The notes below the pieces were generated by a model. The model ran no database searches and had not been told where the DNA came from. It saw only the letters and a list, made by a program, of their open reading frames with translations. A program made the position numbers and the translations under genes. From positions 17,458 through 81,457 of IMG/VR virus record IMGVR_UViG_3300020172_002590: a DNA stretch of 64,000 bases; one strand, given 5' to 3'. Of this stretch, positions 49,340 to 60,600 are shown piece by piece (position 1 is the first letter of the stretch; every line of letters begins with the position of its first letter). The stretch is from a virus.

Positions 49340-52300
49340 TATGTAACCTTCCTTAATGTAAGAGATTGAGTTAAAGATTCGCCATACCCAAATTCTTGTG
49401 ATATTACCCAATAATCTTGATTTGTAAGATCAAATGAATTAAATGATGTAATTCTAATTCTATCACCTAATTGAATTTTTGGGACACACATTGTATTAAT
49501 TGTTATAATTGGAACAGGATCGCTTACTTTTTCAATTATAAAATCAGCCAATTTTTGAGCATGTTCTTCTGATGTGATATAGGGACTTTCAATAGTTAAT
49601 TCTTTCAAACCATACTTACGGATATTTTCAGAAAGTGAATCTTTTTTTTCAGTAATTTGAGCATTGTTCAAAGTAGCAATAACTGGGTTTCCACGAATTT
49701 CAAAAGAAGATATAATTTCGGTTCTTGGGTCTTCTCCCTGCACATAGATATGATTGTCATAATCAACATTTGCTGATGCTGAGAAGATCAATCTAGCTGT
49801 ATACGGACCGCTTTCAAATTTAATTATGTCAACAGTATTTGGTTCATCATAAACAATTCCGGTTGATATAGGATACTTAACCGCAATTGCTGGCTTTTTA
49901 TCATATGTAACTTCATATGATCTAGCCTCTCTTATTTTTGTATTGGCAGCAACATTGCCAAGAATTGGAGTCCCGAACTTCCCTCTTTCCACATTTAAAA
50001 AATAATTATCAGATTTAGAACGATATCTAACAATTTCAGTTTGTCCAGCGCTAGTAAAAGCTAAATAACCAACATTAGGAAATACTGGGCTTGTCGTTGA
50101 AGAAACATGGATTCCATCATGCGATGAGAATATTGGTGATATTAATTTAACAACTCCAAGTGTTGTTTTGTCTTCTACTGCCCATAAAACTTCTGGGAAA
50201 AGTGTAACTTTTGTAACTGCTGATATCTTTACAACAACTTTATTTGTTTGCAATTGAACATTCAAACTGCCATCGATAATATTTGTTGTATCACTAAAGC
50301 TATATTGAATATTTGAATGTTGATCTATTGAAGATTCAAAAAATCTATTATAATGTTCATACCTAGCAAACCCTTCTTCATCTATATAAAATCTTCCTAA
50401 ATCAGCCAGTGTAATTTCATCAATAGCACCTCGTAGATTTTCCTGTTCTGAATAGACATATGGGAAAATTGCGATGTAATCAATTTGTGAAGATATATAT
50501 CTATTTTTAACTTCTTGTGATGTTAGACACTTCTTGTATATTGCAAATTCATCAATAATCAATTCTCTTGCTGTTGATGGAGCTTGCTCTGCACCAGATG
50601 CAACATTGTAATAAGAACCCCTTCCGCCAACTGTGATATCAGATTGACTTAAGACAACATTCCCATTTACTGTACTTGTATTTTTTAAATCACCATTTAT
50701 ATAATACGATAACAAATTACTTGCAGAATCGTAACTTACCAAGATGTGGTAAAATTCAGATTGTAAAAGGTCAGTTGTATCAGAAACAGATGCTGTTGTC
50801 GTTGTTGGTCCTGTTGTTTTAATTTTAAAACCATGACTTGATGTATCATTATAATAGAATTCAAAACCATTATTTGGATTATTATTAGCCCAGCAAGAAA
50901 GATATTCTCCATCACCAGTGGAAAAATGTCCATCATTAAATTTAGCTATTAATTCAATAGTAAAATCTTCTTCTGTAACTGCAATTGATTCATGATTTGG
51001 AATTCTTATGTATGCACTATTTGTTAATAATATGCCAGTATTATCGTTATCAGATACCAATCCAGTTGCATAACTTAATTGAGCATTACTATGAATAAAG
51101 GCATCATTTTGATGATGATTTAAACTAATATCATTTATAGCGTATGTAGTTGGCACAATTCCAGTTAAATTTCTTGATCCAAGACCATCTCTTGCGACAA
51201 CTGAACGGAATTGCGCTGCATTCAGTAATGTTTTTGTTGAAGATATATAGGAATGCAAACTCATTGAAAAATTTGCATTTCCTGGACCATGAAAGAAATC
51301 GATTCTTATCTTATAAGGAACGCCAGCAGTTAAGTTTTGACTAATTGTTGTCAAAGATACAGATGAATTTTCCCCATAGGATTCAGCCAGTAGAATATCG
51401 TCTATGTAAATACGACCTCCACCATTTGAAATATCAAGAATAAGACTTTGTGAGCCTGATGTTTTGGGGAAATAATACCCGTCTACGACTCCGTTAAAAT
51501 ACTTTGTATATGTAACAGAGTTTACATTTCCCAAGAATGAAAAATTAGACAAATTTAGAGCATTTGCATTTGAAACAGATATTTCTGTTGATATTCTAGT
51601 TGAGTCTGGGACTGCATAGACAGCTTCTCCTTTTATTCTTTCTTCAACTGATATATTCTTTTCTAGAATATCTGCTTTAATTGTTTTATAGTCGGCTTCA
51701 AAACCTGGTCTCATACCCCAGAATCTGCATCTTAATCCTGGATTAAGAGTTGTCAGCACTCCATTTTTATCAATAGCATCTTCACTAAAAGAATACCTAA
51801 CAACCCCGCCAAGTTGGGAAATCCCCTTGCTGTACGGAAGATTATGTGAATAGTCTGCTTTTGGAAAGTTTCTTCTCAAAACAAGATTTTGGACAGCCTC
51901 ACTCATTGTTTTATTTTCAACTAGGAAACCATTTGTTAATTTTGTTTCAGATAAAAATTTTGACCAATCAGATCCTGTTACAGATACGGTCATATCGCCA
52001 GTTGAGGTTGTCCATTCATCTACATAAAATGTACCCATAGATACATATTCATAGGGATCAAATTGAACAATAGAGCCAGCTGTATGAGAATTTGCGTCAG
52101 TTTGCTGAATTCCTCTTTCTGAGAGACTGATTGTATTAGTTGATGTTACAGCATTGCATAATATAATTTCTCTATTTTCTTTATTTGGATTTAGTGTAAC
52201 AATAAAATTATTATTTACTCCGCCAGTTGGAAAAATATCAGAATTAATAACGGACATGGTATTTGCAGAGTTGCTTAGATTTGATCTAAGAGTAGTTGTA

Positions 52301-53253
52301 GATACTGTATCGTTTGTTTTTTTAATTCTCCAACCAGTTGATATAGTCAACTTTAAATCTTTTTTCATATATTTACCATAAGTTGAAGATGTGTTAAAAA
52401 CATTCCAATCTTTATTGGTATTATCAAGCTTTAATGTTAACTTAGGTGTTTGTGTACCACCTATTGGCAAGCTGCTTTCATGAATATCTCTAGCTCTTGA
52501 AACACTATAATCAATTACATAATCAGTTATATCTACTTCATATATTGGAGATATTTCATGTATTCTTGCACAATCTAATCCGTTTTTTGTAGAAAGAATT
52601 GTTAATTCAATTCTTTTTGCTAAAAAGTTAGATGAAATAGCGTTATTGCTATTTAAATATATGTCCTTATAATAATCATCATCTCCAAAAACAACAGTTT
52701 GATCAAGGAGGTCAATTAAAGAAGCGTCTTTGACTTTGATTCTAAAAGACTTTACCTGACCATAGAATTCAGATGTTGTTACTCTAATTTTGTTAACTTT
52801 TCTTTCTTCAAAAGCAACGGTTACAACTGGCGATGACGCAAAAACACCGTTTGCTTGACTTCTTGTTTTTGACCACCATCCAAACTCAAAATCACCGTCT
52901 AATTTATTATCTTCATCAAGAGTTGTTGGCATACAGTGCCAACTGCCATCAGCAGTAATAATCTTCCCATTTTTATCTAAAGAGTCAGTTACTGCCCAAG
53001 TAAAAGATTCTCTTTCATATCCATTAATTATTTGTCTTTCTGAAAAGTAGTAGCCAACGGAGCCTTCAGATTTTACAACATGAGCATCAGTATTAGTAAT
53101 ATTTGCATTACCTGTTAAAACATTTTCTAATACTAAATGACGACTATCAAGAAGATCTATAAGAACTTTTGGCTTTACATTTTGAGCAGGCGATTGTATA
53201 GCATTATTAAAGTTACTGGACAGGGTTGTGCCATATATACTTTTTGTTAACAT
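49339..53253 (-). CDS. Large minor tail protein with PA14-like and LamG-like domains
   Basis: A 1304-aa tail-tip or adhesion protein. The middle has YYFPKTSGSQSLILDISNGG and GRIYIDDILLAES (PA14-like sugar-binding sandwich). Further on, SAYIRIPNHESIAVTEEDFT, ILVSYDSASNLLSYYINGDL and LIIDEFAIYKKCLTSQEVKN form a LamG/concanavalin-like lectin fold. The C terminus (IRKYGLKELTIESPYITSEE, QLGDRIRITSFNSFDL) resembles tail-hub proteins. The carbohydrate domains suggest receptor binding. Overlaps its neighbours by 1 bp. Confidence 0.76.
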   Translation of the reverse strand: MLTKSIYGTTLSSNFNNAIQSPAQNVKPKVLIDLLDSRHLVLENVLTGNANITNTDAHVVKSEGSVGYYFSERQIINGYERESFTWAVTDSLDKNGKIITADGSWHCMPTTLDEDNKLDGDFEFGWWSKTRSQANGVFASSPVVTVAFEERKVNKIRVTTSEFYGQVKSFRIKVKDASLIDLLDQTVVFGDDDYYKDIYLNSNNAISSNFLAKRIELTILSTKNGLDCARIHEISPIYEVDITDYVIDYSVSRARDIHESSLPIGGTQTPKLTLKLDNTNKDWNVFNTSSTYGKYMKKDLKLTISTGWRIKKTNDTVSTTTLRSNLSNSANTMSVINSDIFPTGGVNNNFIVTLNPNKENREIILCNAVTSTNTISLSERGIQQTDANSHTAGSIVQFDPYEYVSMGTFYVDEWTTSTGDMTVSVTGSDWSKFLSETKLTNGFLVENKTMSEAVQNLVLRRNFPKADYSHNLPYSKGISQLGGVVRYSFSEDAIDKNGVLTTLNPGLRCRFWGMRPGFEADYKTIKADILEKNISVEERIKGEAVYAVPDSTRISTEISVSNANALNLSNFSFLGNVNSVTYTKYFNGVVDGYYFPKTSGSQSLILDISNGGGRIYIDDILLAESYGENSSVSLTTISQNLTAGVPYKIRIDFFHGPGNANFSMSLHSYISSTKTLLNAAQFRSVVARDGLGSRNLTGIVPTTYAINDISLNHHQNDAFIHSNAQLSYATGLVSDNDNTGILLTNSAYIRIPNHESIAVTEEDFTIELIAKFNDGHFSTGDGEYLSCWANNNPNNGFEFYYNDTSSHGFKIKTTGPTTTTASVSDTTDLLQSEFYHILVSYDSASNLLSYYINGDLKNTSTVNGNVVLSQSDITVGGRGSYYNVASGAEQAPSTARELIIDEFAIYKKCLTSQEVKNRYISSQIDYIAIFPYVYSEQENLRGAIDEITLADLGRFYIDEEGFARYEHYNRFFESSIDQHSNIQYSFSDTTNIIDGSLNVQLQTNKVVVKISAVTKVTLFPEVLWAVEDKTTLGVVKLISPIFSSHDGIHVSSTTSPVFPNVGYLAFTSAGQTEIVRYRSKSDNYFLNVERGKFGTPILGNVAANTKIREARSYEVTYDKKPAIAVKYPISTGIVYDEPNTVDIIKFESGPYTARLIFSASANVDYDNHIYVQGEDPRTEIISSFEIRGNPVIATLNNAQITEKKDSLSENIRKYGLKELTIESPYITSEEHAQKLADFIIEKVSDPVPIITINTMCVPKIQLGDRIRITSFNSFDLTNQDYWVISQEFGYGESLTQSLTLRKVT

Positions 53254-54248
53254 TAGACCTCTTCCAAACTTAAATTACACTCATACAAGTATACATCTTC
53301 TGAGATGTATCTTCTAGTCAAAGTTTCACTATAATCTCTTACAAATACTGTATATGTAGATTCCGTATATGGGGTTGTCCCCGACTCATTTTGATTTATA
53401 ATTTTCAACTCATGAGCATCTGGGTCTTCAGCAATGGAATGAAGGAAGTCTCTTCCATGTCTTGAATCAACAGTGTCTTCCATTGCGTTTGGCAAATCAG
53501 TCCAAGCAATTGTGAATTGTTTCCTGCCCGAAGTTGATTCTCTTTTATAATATCTATTTTTTTTATTATTCCAATTAACTGTTTCAACAAAATTTGGAAC
53601 TAAAGATATATCAAGTTTTCTTTGATGATTTGTTAAAGGCTTACCATCTAATATCAATAATGTTCTTATAGAGGTTTCATCAATATATGATGGAGAAAAT
53701 CTAATTGGTGGATTTATTATTGTTCTAGACAATATTGAAAATTGATGCCTTAGTGCTCTAACAGGAGTTGAACCGCCAGGAAAAGATGTTGTTACAGACA
53801 AACTAGATGTAGAAGATGCTTGAGCAATTTTTATTAAGTTAAAAATTCCAGATAGATTAATTGAAATATTAGAATTAGTTTCTGTAATCTTTCTTGCAGA
53901 ACAAGAAATGCTTGACTCAATTGAGACAGAACTTGATGCAAAAGATGTTTTTGATGATGAAATAGATATAGAAGATTCAATTCGGACAATTGCAAGTGGA
54001 ATATATATATCTGCCAATACTGATTCAGTTATTAATTCTATTACAACTTCAGAAGAAGCATTTGTTACCTTGGTAGCAGAAAATGAATTACTTGATTCAA
54101 TTGAGATTGAAGATGAAACATTAATAATTTTTGTTGCAGATGCCGTAACTTCTGTATTAATAAAGGAATTAATATGAATTATTTCAGCACCAATATAAAA
54201 ATCTATATCGCTAAGTTTTGGACCTATTTCATAATATTCTTCGGTCAT
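53253..54248 (-). CDS. Tail protein with repeat-rich N-terminal extension
   Basis: A 331-aa protein. The C-terminal 140 residues (SIRTLLILDGKPLTNHQRKL ... DLPNAMEDTVDSRHGRDFLH ... TYTVFVRDYSETLTRRYISE) match the neighbouring 139-aa protein in order and spacing, so the two are paralogs. The N-terminal 180 residues are Ser/Ile repeats of the type SSISIESSxSxSAxK, a beta-repeat decoration missing in the paralog. Probably a tail-tip or distal tail structural protein. Starts 1 bp after the paralog's stop. Confidence 0.72.
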   Translation of the reverse strand: MTEEYYEIGPKLSDIDFYIGAEIIHINSFINTEVTASATKIINVSSSISIESSNSFSATKVTNASSEVVIELITESVLADIYIPLAIVRIESSISISSSKTSFASSSVSIESSISCSARKITETNSNISINLSGIFNLIKIAQASSTSSLSVTTSFPGGSTPVRALRHQFSILSRTIINPPIRFSPSYIDETSIRTLLILDGKPLTNHQRKLDISLVPNFVETVNWNNKKNRYYKRESTSGRKQFTIAWTDLPNAMEDTVDSRHGRDFLHSIAEDPDAHELKIINQNESGTTPYTESTYTVFVRDYSETLTRRYISEDVYLYECNLSLEEV

Positions 54249-54667
54249 TATTGCTCACCAAGACCTATTGTAACATCATAGTAAGCACAAGCATTACCAA
54301 TATCCCTTCTAACCAGTTTTTCTGTATAAGAATTAACAAAACATGTATAAGTTTCAAATTCATCCGTTGGCGACATTTTTATAGATATAGTTACTGTACC
54401 TCTGGTGTTAGATATAGAATTAAGGTAGTCTCTTCCTTTTCTGCCATCAACAGTTTTATCAACAGTATTTGGAAGATATGTAAAAGTTAGGTTGAAGTCT
54501 TTTTTATTTTTTCTAATGTATCTTCTAAAAACTCCCCTTCCTAGTTCAACATCCGTTCCTGATTGCACAATAGTCATTGAAAATTTTCTATTATGTTCTG
54601 TTATTTCTTCACCGTTGATTGTAATAAGGTGTGTTAAACCTGTTTGCTGGTTCTGTATTGCTGGCAT
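54248..54667 (-). CDS. Tail structural protein (139 aa), paralog of the next gene
   Basis: Directly downstream of the tape measure gene with a 1-bp overlap. HLITINGEEITEHNRKFSMT ... YLPNTVDKTVDGRKGRDYLN ... TYTCFVNSYTEKLVRRDIGN aligns with the C-terminal part of the 331-aa protein. Position just after the tape measure protein suggests a distal tail or tail-tip component. Confidence 0.75.
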   Translation of the reverse strand: MPAIQNQQTGLTHLITINGEEITEHNRKFSMTIVQSGTDVELGRGVFRRYIRKNKKDFNLTFTYLPNTVDKTVDGRKGRDYLNSISNTRGTVTISIKMSPTDEFETYTCFVNSYTEKLVRRDIGNACAYYDVTIGLGEQ

Positions 54668-57600
54668 TATAGACCTCTATTAATTCCTCTATAGGTTGAG
54701 ATAGTTGTATTATTCAACCCAGCAGCCTTTTGGTTTTGCGGGGCTACATTAATATTATAGTCTTTCATCATTGACTCAAACCACTGCTTTTCACCAATAA
54801 AGTTATCAACATAAATATGAACAGTTGAAGTAGAAGATGTTTGTGGCTGTACAGGGCCAGCATATGATGGAGATTTTGGAGTATTAAATCTCATATCGTT
54901 AATTGCTTGAAGGGCAGCAATTCCAAGATTTTTTACAGCATTAGAATTTACAACATATTCTCCACCGTGAAGCATTGCTGGAACGCCTTGTGAAGCGAAT
55001 GCATTAACAAATCCACCATTTGCATAACCACCAATTCGATTTGTAATAGAAGATTTTGACTCCCCGGTTACGCCTCTTGCGTTTTCCATAATTCTTCTTA
55101 ACATTAAATGAGTTCTTGTTCTAACATTTGCATCTCTAAAAACATTTCCCTCACCTAAAGTATCTCCCATCATTGAAGTATAACGATTAAGATATGGACC
55201 CAAGTTAAAATCTATATCATTCAAGTTAGTAGGATTATGTTCTCCACCGAAAAGCTCAAGGAATCTTACATTGGGGTCTAATTTTTGAAAAATTTCTTTC
55301 AATTTAATTACTAAAGCTTCAGAATGAACAGAAGTGCTTCCAGGATAGATTGTATCAATATTATTTGGAACCATTATGTCTGAGTAGACATAAGAAAGCA
55401 TTTTCATTACATCAATTGCAGAACCAAAAGAGTTTCCTCTTTGCAGAACGCCAACACTAAGAGTTTTGTATTCTGGATCAATATAAAATGAAAAATCAGA
55501 TGTGTTACCATAACTTCCATCCGAAAGTGGTTGCCAAGTCTTTATCTCGTAACGATTACCCCTTGCACCACCTTTCTCTACATTTAAAATCATTTTATCC
55601 ATGAGTGCTTTATATTCTTCTCTGCTTGATAAAACCCCTTTCATTCTTGCCATTCTAATTGATCTAGATATATGTATGTTTTTTAAAACTCTTTCTCTCA
55701 TTTGGGCTTGTATCTGTCGTTGGCTAATATAAGATGTATATTTAACCATATCAGTAGGAAGTTTTCTATTAACTACTCTACCCGTATATAAAGCATCCAT
55801 AAATCTATCAAAGTCTGAGTACCCATACATACTAGGAAAACTATCATCTATACGAGAAGGAATCTGTGCTAGACTAAATGCATTTTTAATTTGTTCATCA
55901 GAAAAACGCCCAGATGAACGAGCTATACGCCAGAAATCACTTACTGGCAATGATGCTTCTCTGAACGCTGAACTTCCAGGCTGGACAATAGGCATTCCCA
56001 ATGTCCTATACCACATTCTATTAGCTATATCACGGGTTGAATAACTACGATAAGGATCTGTATAAATGCCATAGAATCTTTGGTGTATTGCATGAGCCCT
56101 ACTGCGTATATTCTGCACATGACGAGAATCAAAACTATATGGCAGTGTTTCTCTACGCAGAACATCTCCTGAGTCAGATGCTGTTGCACCGATAAGATTC
56201 AAAATTCTTCCAGTTTCTTGAGATAATGTTGGTCTCAAACCTGCTGGCATTGGAATTCTTGTTCCTGGGAAGAACTGTTCAATATTAGACGCTTCTTGAA
56301 TTGTTTTTTGCAAATTTGAGACACCCTTTATCCCCTTACCAGCACCACCCATATATCCAGCGTTTTTATCAAAAATTGTTGGATTACCTGCAATTGCTGC
56401 ATAGGAGGCAAGACCCCATCCTAAACGGCTAAGATTACTTCTATTCTTATCAGCTGCATTAGCTGCAGACATTATTCCACCACTTGGAGTAAAGTCCATC
56501 CCAGTTCTAATCATGCTCATGCCCTGTCTTAGAGCTTCATTAGCATAAATAGAGCCAGGGGGCGCTTCATAATCTGATATACCACGGGGATTAAAAACAC
56601 TTGCGTTTTTTGTTGCCTCTGCAAAACCTTTGAAATTATCGGTATATGAACCACTTGTGCCAGTTCCTTGACCATACATTGCGCCAAACATTTCTTTTTG
56701 TAATCTATTCTTAACCGCCCTAAATGGAGAAGTAACAGCAGAAGTGAATTTACCCCAAAGACTCTTTTTCTTCTTTTTTACTTCTTCAGTTGCCTTACTT
56801 GTAATTCTTTGAATCTCCCAACCGTCAATAGCATCAGCCATTCTGAACTGTCCAGCAGATGTTTTATTACCTTTAACTAAACCGCCTTTTTCAAAACTTT
56901 GGATAAGACCGCCATTAAACATTTGATCAAGAGGTATTCTTTGAGCAACGCCTGGCACTGATTGTGGCCAAGGACTTGAAGAAATAATGGAAGGTAATTC
57001 TGGATTTGGCATTCTTCTAAACAATTCTAAAAGTGTTTCAATAGGATCTTGAGCATAATTTCCACTTCCTACATTTGGATACATAAATCTAGAATTAGCT
57101 ATATTCCAATAATCACGACGAAGTGCTGGATTTAATAGAGTAGCTGATGGCATTCCAATACCAAATGGCCCATACGGAGAAAAATCTGGATTCAGTTGAC
57201 CTCTTATAAAACCCATTAAGTCATTAAGTTGTCGGATATAATATTGCCCCGCTACTTGTGCCATCTCAAGTTCATCTGGAGAATAGATTTTTTGCCCTTT
57301 CTTTTTAGACCTTGATCTTGCTTTGACTATTTCTTTAACAGATGCTTTTGTTTTTATTGACTTAATAGGGTCTTTAAGCATATTTAATTCATTAAAGTTT
57401 TCAAGAGCTTGTTGCTCTGTAGGAAAATAACTTCTACCTATGCTAGGTTGAAAATCAATGCTGTTAGGTCTCCAGTCAAATATGCTAGGTGTAGCAACTT
57501 CAATTCGGGGATCTAACTCTGCCATCATGTCACTAAGTTGTCTTGATAGCGCATAAGAGTACTTAGAATAAGAACCATTAGTTATTCTTGTAACATTGTT

Positions 57601-60600
57601 TGGCTTTATAACATTCGCATATACATAAGCTAAAAGGTTAGGAACATCTGTTGATGTAAAATCTTTAAGACCGTATAGACCACCAATATTTAAATGTGTA
57701 CTCCCATCAGCCTGTGGATACATTCCAAAATTAAAAGTGCTACTGTTAAATAAAGCATTTTCTGGCACTTGATTTGCTATATCATAAGGGTTGACATTAG
57801 GTGGGAAACCTTTTCTGACCAAACTAACTGTATGACTCATACCGTCAATTTCATGCTGTAGAGATACATCTTTTAGACCAGGAAATTTAACTGCCTTAAC
57901 CTTATCCGCCTGTGACAATTTCCTAAAATAATCACCAGTAGAACCTCCAAATTCTTTTTCCAGTCTTTCTACAATATCAAATACAGTATTGCTAGTTCTA
58001 AAACCACCAGTTCTACCCAATTTTGATTTCTCAATATTTCCAAGAACTCTTTGCCTTAATAATTGTTTTTGAAGTCCTTGAATATATTTATATTTACTAT
58101 ATGCAATTTGATAATATTCTTGCAATGTAGTTGTGCTCATTGCAGAATTATACGGAACTAAATTATTAATATTCCTTTTAAGTGGAATTATATTTGCAAG
58201 AGCATCCAAGCCTCTTTCTTTAATTGCTGGCAGTATTTGTTTTAATGGGCTTCTTACTAGACTATAAGGTTCTTCACCTCTCAACAACCTTACAGCATCT
58301 TCTGCATACGCTTGATTTCTATAATCTTTACTAAAAGCAAGTCTTCCTCTGATGTAGTCAAGCATCGGAACATTCTTTGTAAGTCTTCTTGAGATTATTC
58401 TTGGCAGAGTTGGATAAAGAATCTTATCTTTTAGACCCATTGTATTTCTTGCATATCTATTTGCAAACATTTCTTGAAATATAGAGTTAGAATATAAATT
58501 GTAAGTATCTTTAACACTGCTAATATCACCAAAAACATCAGTTAGAGGATCATTAATTCCAGCTCCTACTAGACGAGTATCTGCTTGTGCACGAGATCTT
58601 CGCCCCTCTGCAAGATCATACCAAGCTTGACGGGCTGGTTTGTATATAATCTCATTAGATCCGCTTGTTATCCTTTTTGAGCCAGCAATTTGTTTTTTAT
58701 TTAGTAATCCCCTCTTAAGATAGAATAATTCTTCACTTATTTTACGGATTGGAGGAAATTTTGCTTTAAGAGGATTACTTATTTTATTCCAATAGAAATC
58801 AGCAATATCTCCTCTTCCAGTTTTTGTAAATACTTTTGGTACAGTCTTTATTCCTTTACCAAAGCCTTTTATAATTTTTGTTAAACTCATCGTTGGGTCT
58901 AGTCCAGCCATTGCAGCAAAGTCTCCACCCAATTGTGTGGCCATGTAGAGTTTGCTTCCTTCTTTGGATAGGCCAGTCTTGTCAAGACCAAAATATGCAA
59001 GCGCTCCACCAGGAGATAGCACTGTTCCCTTGCCAAGAATGTTTCTACTTCTAGATGCCTCTTCCATAGCTTTTTCGCCAGGGGTTGTTGGAAGGAAGCC
59101 AGCAAGCCCGAATGGACCTCTATCAAGACCATAAAGTTCTCTATAATCTTGTCCAGTTGTTATTGTTAACTTAGCTGCTTTAAGTCTCTGTGCAAGAGAT
59201 GTTTGCATCAATGGGCTTGCAACTAATTGGTTAAAGAGATTGCCATTATTTTGTCTTCTGCCAGTGCCTGGGAGGTACCCAGCAAGTGTGCTACCAAGAG
59301 CAACTCCATACTCTGGGATAAAAGATACACCAGAAATAAAAGATGACGTACCAATTTTTGCAGTGTTCGCAACGCCAGTAACTACTTTGCCAAGTGTTCT
59401 GTCCCAAAGACTCTTTTTCTTAGGAGCAGATTTCTTTGCTTCCTTATTGGCATTATCAATAATTTTTTGAAGCGCCCAGCCATCAATAGCATCAGCCATT
59501 CTAAATTGCCCTGCTGATGTTTTATTATTCTTACCTCTTACTAAACCACCAATTGCGTATTCAAATGGGGTGTATGCCTTTTCTCTTGGGTCTTTATATT
59601 GTTCTCCACTTTTTGTCATAAGTTGAGAAATTGGTATAAACTTACGAATTCCTGCAGAACCAGTTCTTGTGAACCCAATACCATCTCGTTCTGATACAAT
59701 CAATCCAACTCCAAAAGGATGATTCTTATTATTGTATCTATCATTCCTGAATGATTGCGGACTACCGAAGTGGAAATCGGATAAAGTGCCTGCATAAGTT
59801 GCCTTAAGTCTTGCGGCAGCAGTGCCTGATTTCTCTTTTACGCCATATTTACCCTTATAGCCAAGAGACCACATTCTATTATATACAACCATTTGTTGAT
59901 ATGGATCTGCATTATATGGAAAATCAGAGAATTCTAAACCTCCCCATTTTTTCCAGTTTTCATAAGAGATACCAAGACCACCGCCTGCATAGTCACCTAT
60001 ATTATTCCAGTCCTTACCTTCTTTTCTCCAGATTTCTCGCATGTAGTTGTAATTCATACCACCCATTGAGACTTGCCATTCATAAAGTGGTTTATATTTA
60101 CTATTTGCATTTTTTCTCAGTGTATTATAAAAATATTTATATTGTTTGCGAATCACAGCTAGTGTTGTATTAAAATTAGGGTCAGTTCCCATATTTAAGC
60201 CAGGGACTTCTAAAGGATCTTTTAATGGGGTAGGAGGTTTTGCTATGTTGTTAGTAGATCTTAATTCTCCACCTTTTGCAAAGGAATCAATCATTCCACC
60301 GTTTGCGTATGGTTTTGGCTTATATGTACCCTTATTGATCTTGTCCATCATTCCCCAACCGTATTTTTTAACGGCTGAGTTTCTTACTACATATTCACCA
60401 CCATGCAAGATTGCTGGAATTCCTTGTTGTGTTGGACCTTCTGTTGCACCACCCATTGCATATGGCATACCACCTTTAAAATAACTAGATGGAGTTAAAT
60501 TATAAGTACTATCATTTAACAAATACTTTGTTTTATCAAGAACCATTCTTGCAACCGCTCTCGCTTTATTTGCAACAGTTCCAGACTTATTCCAATTATC

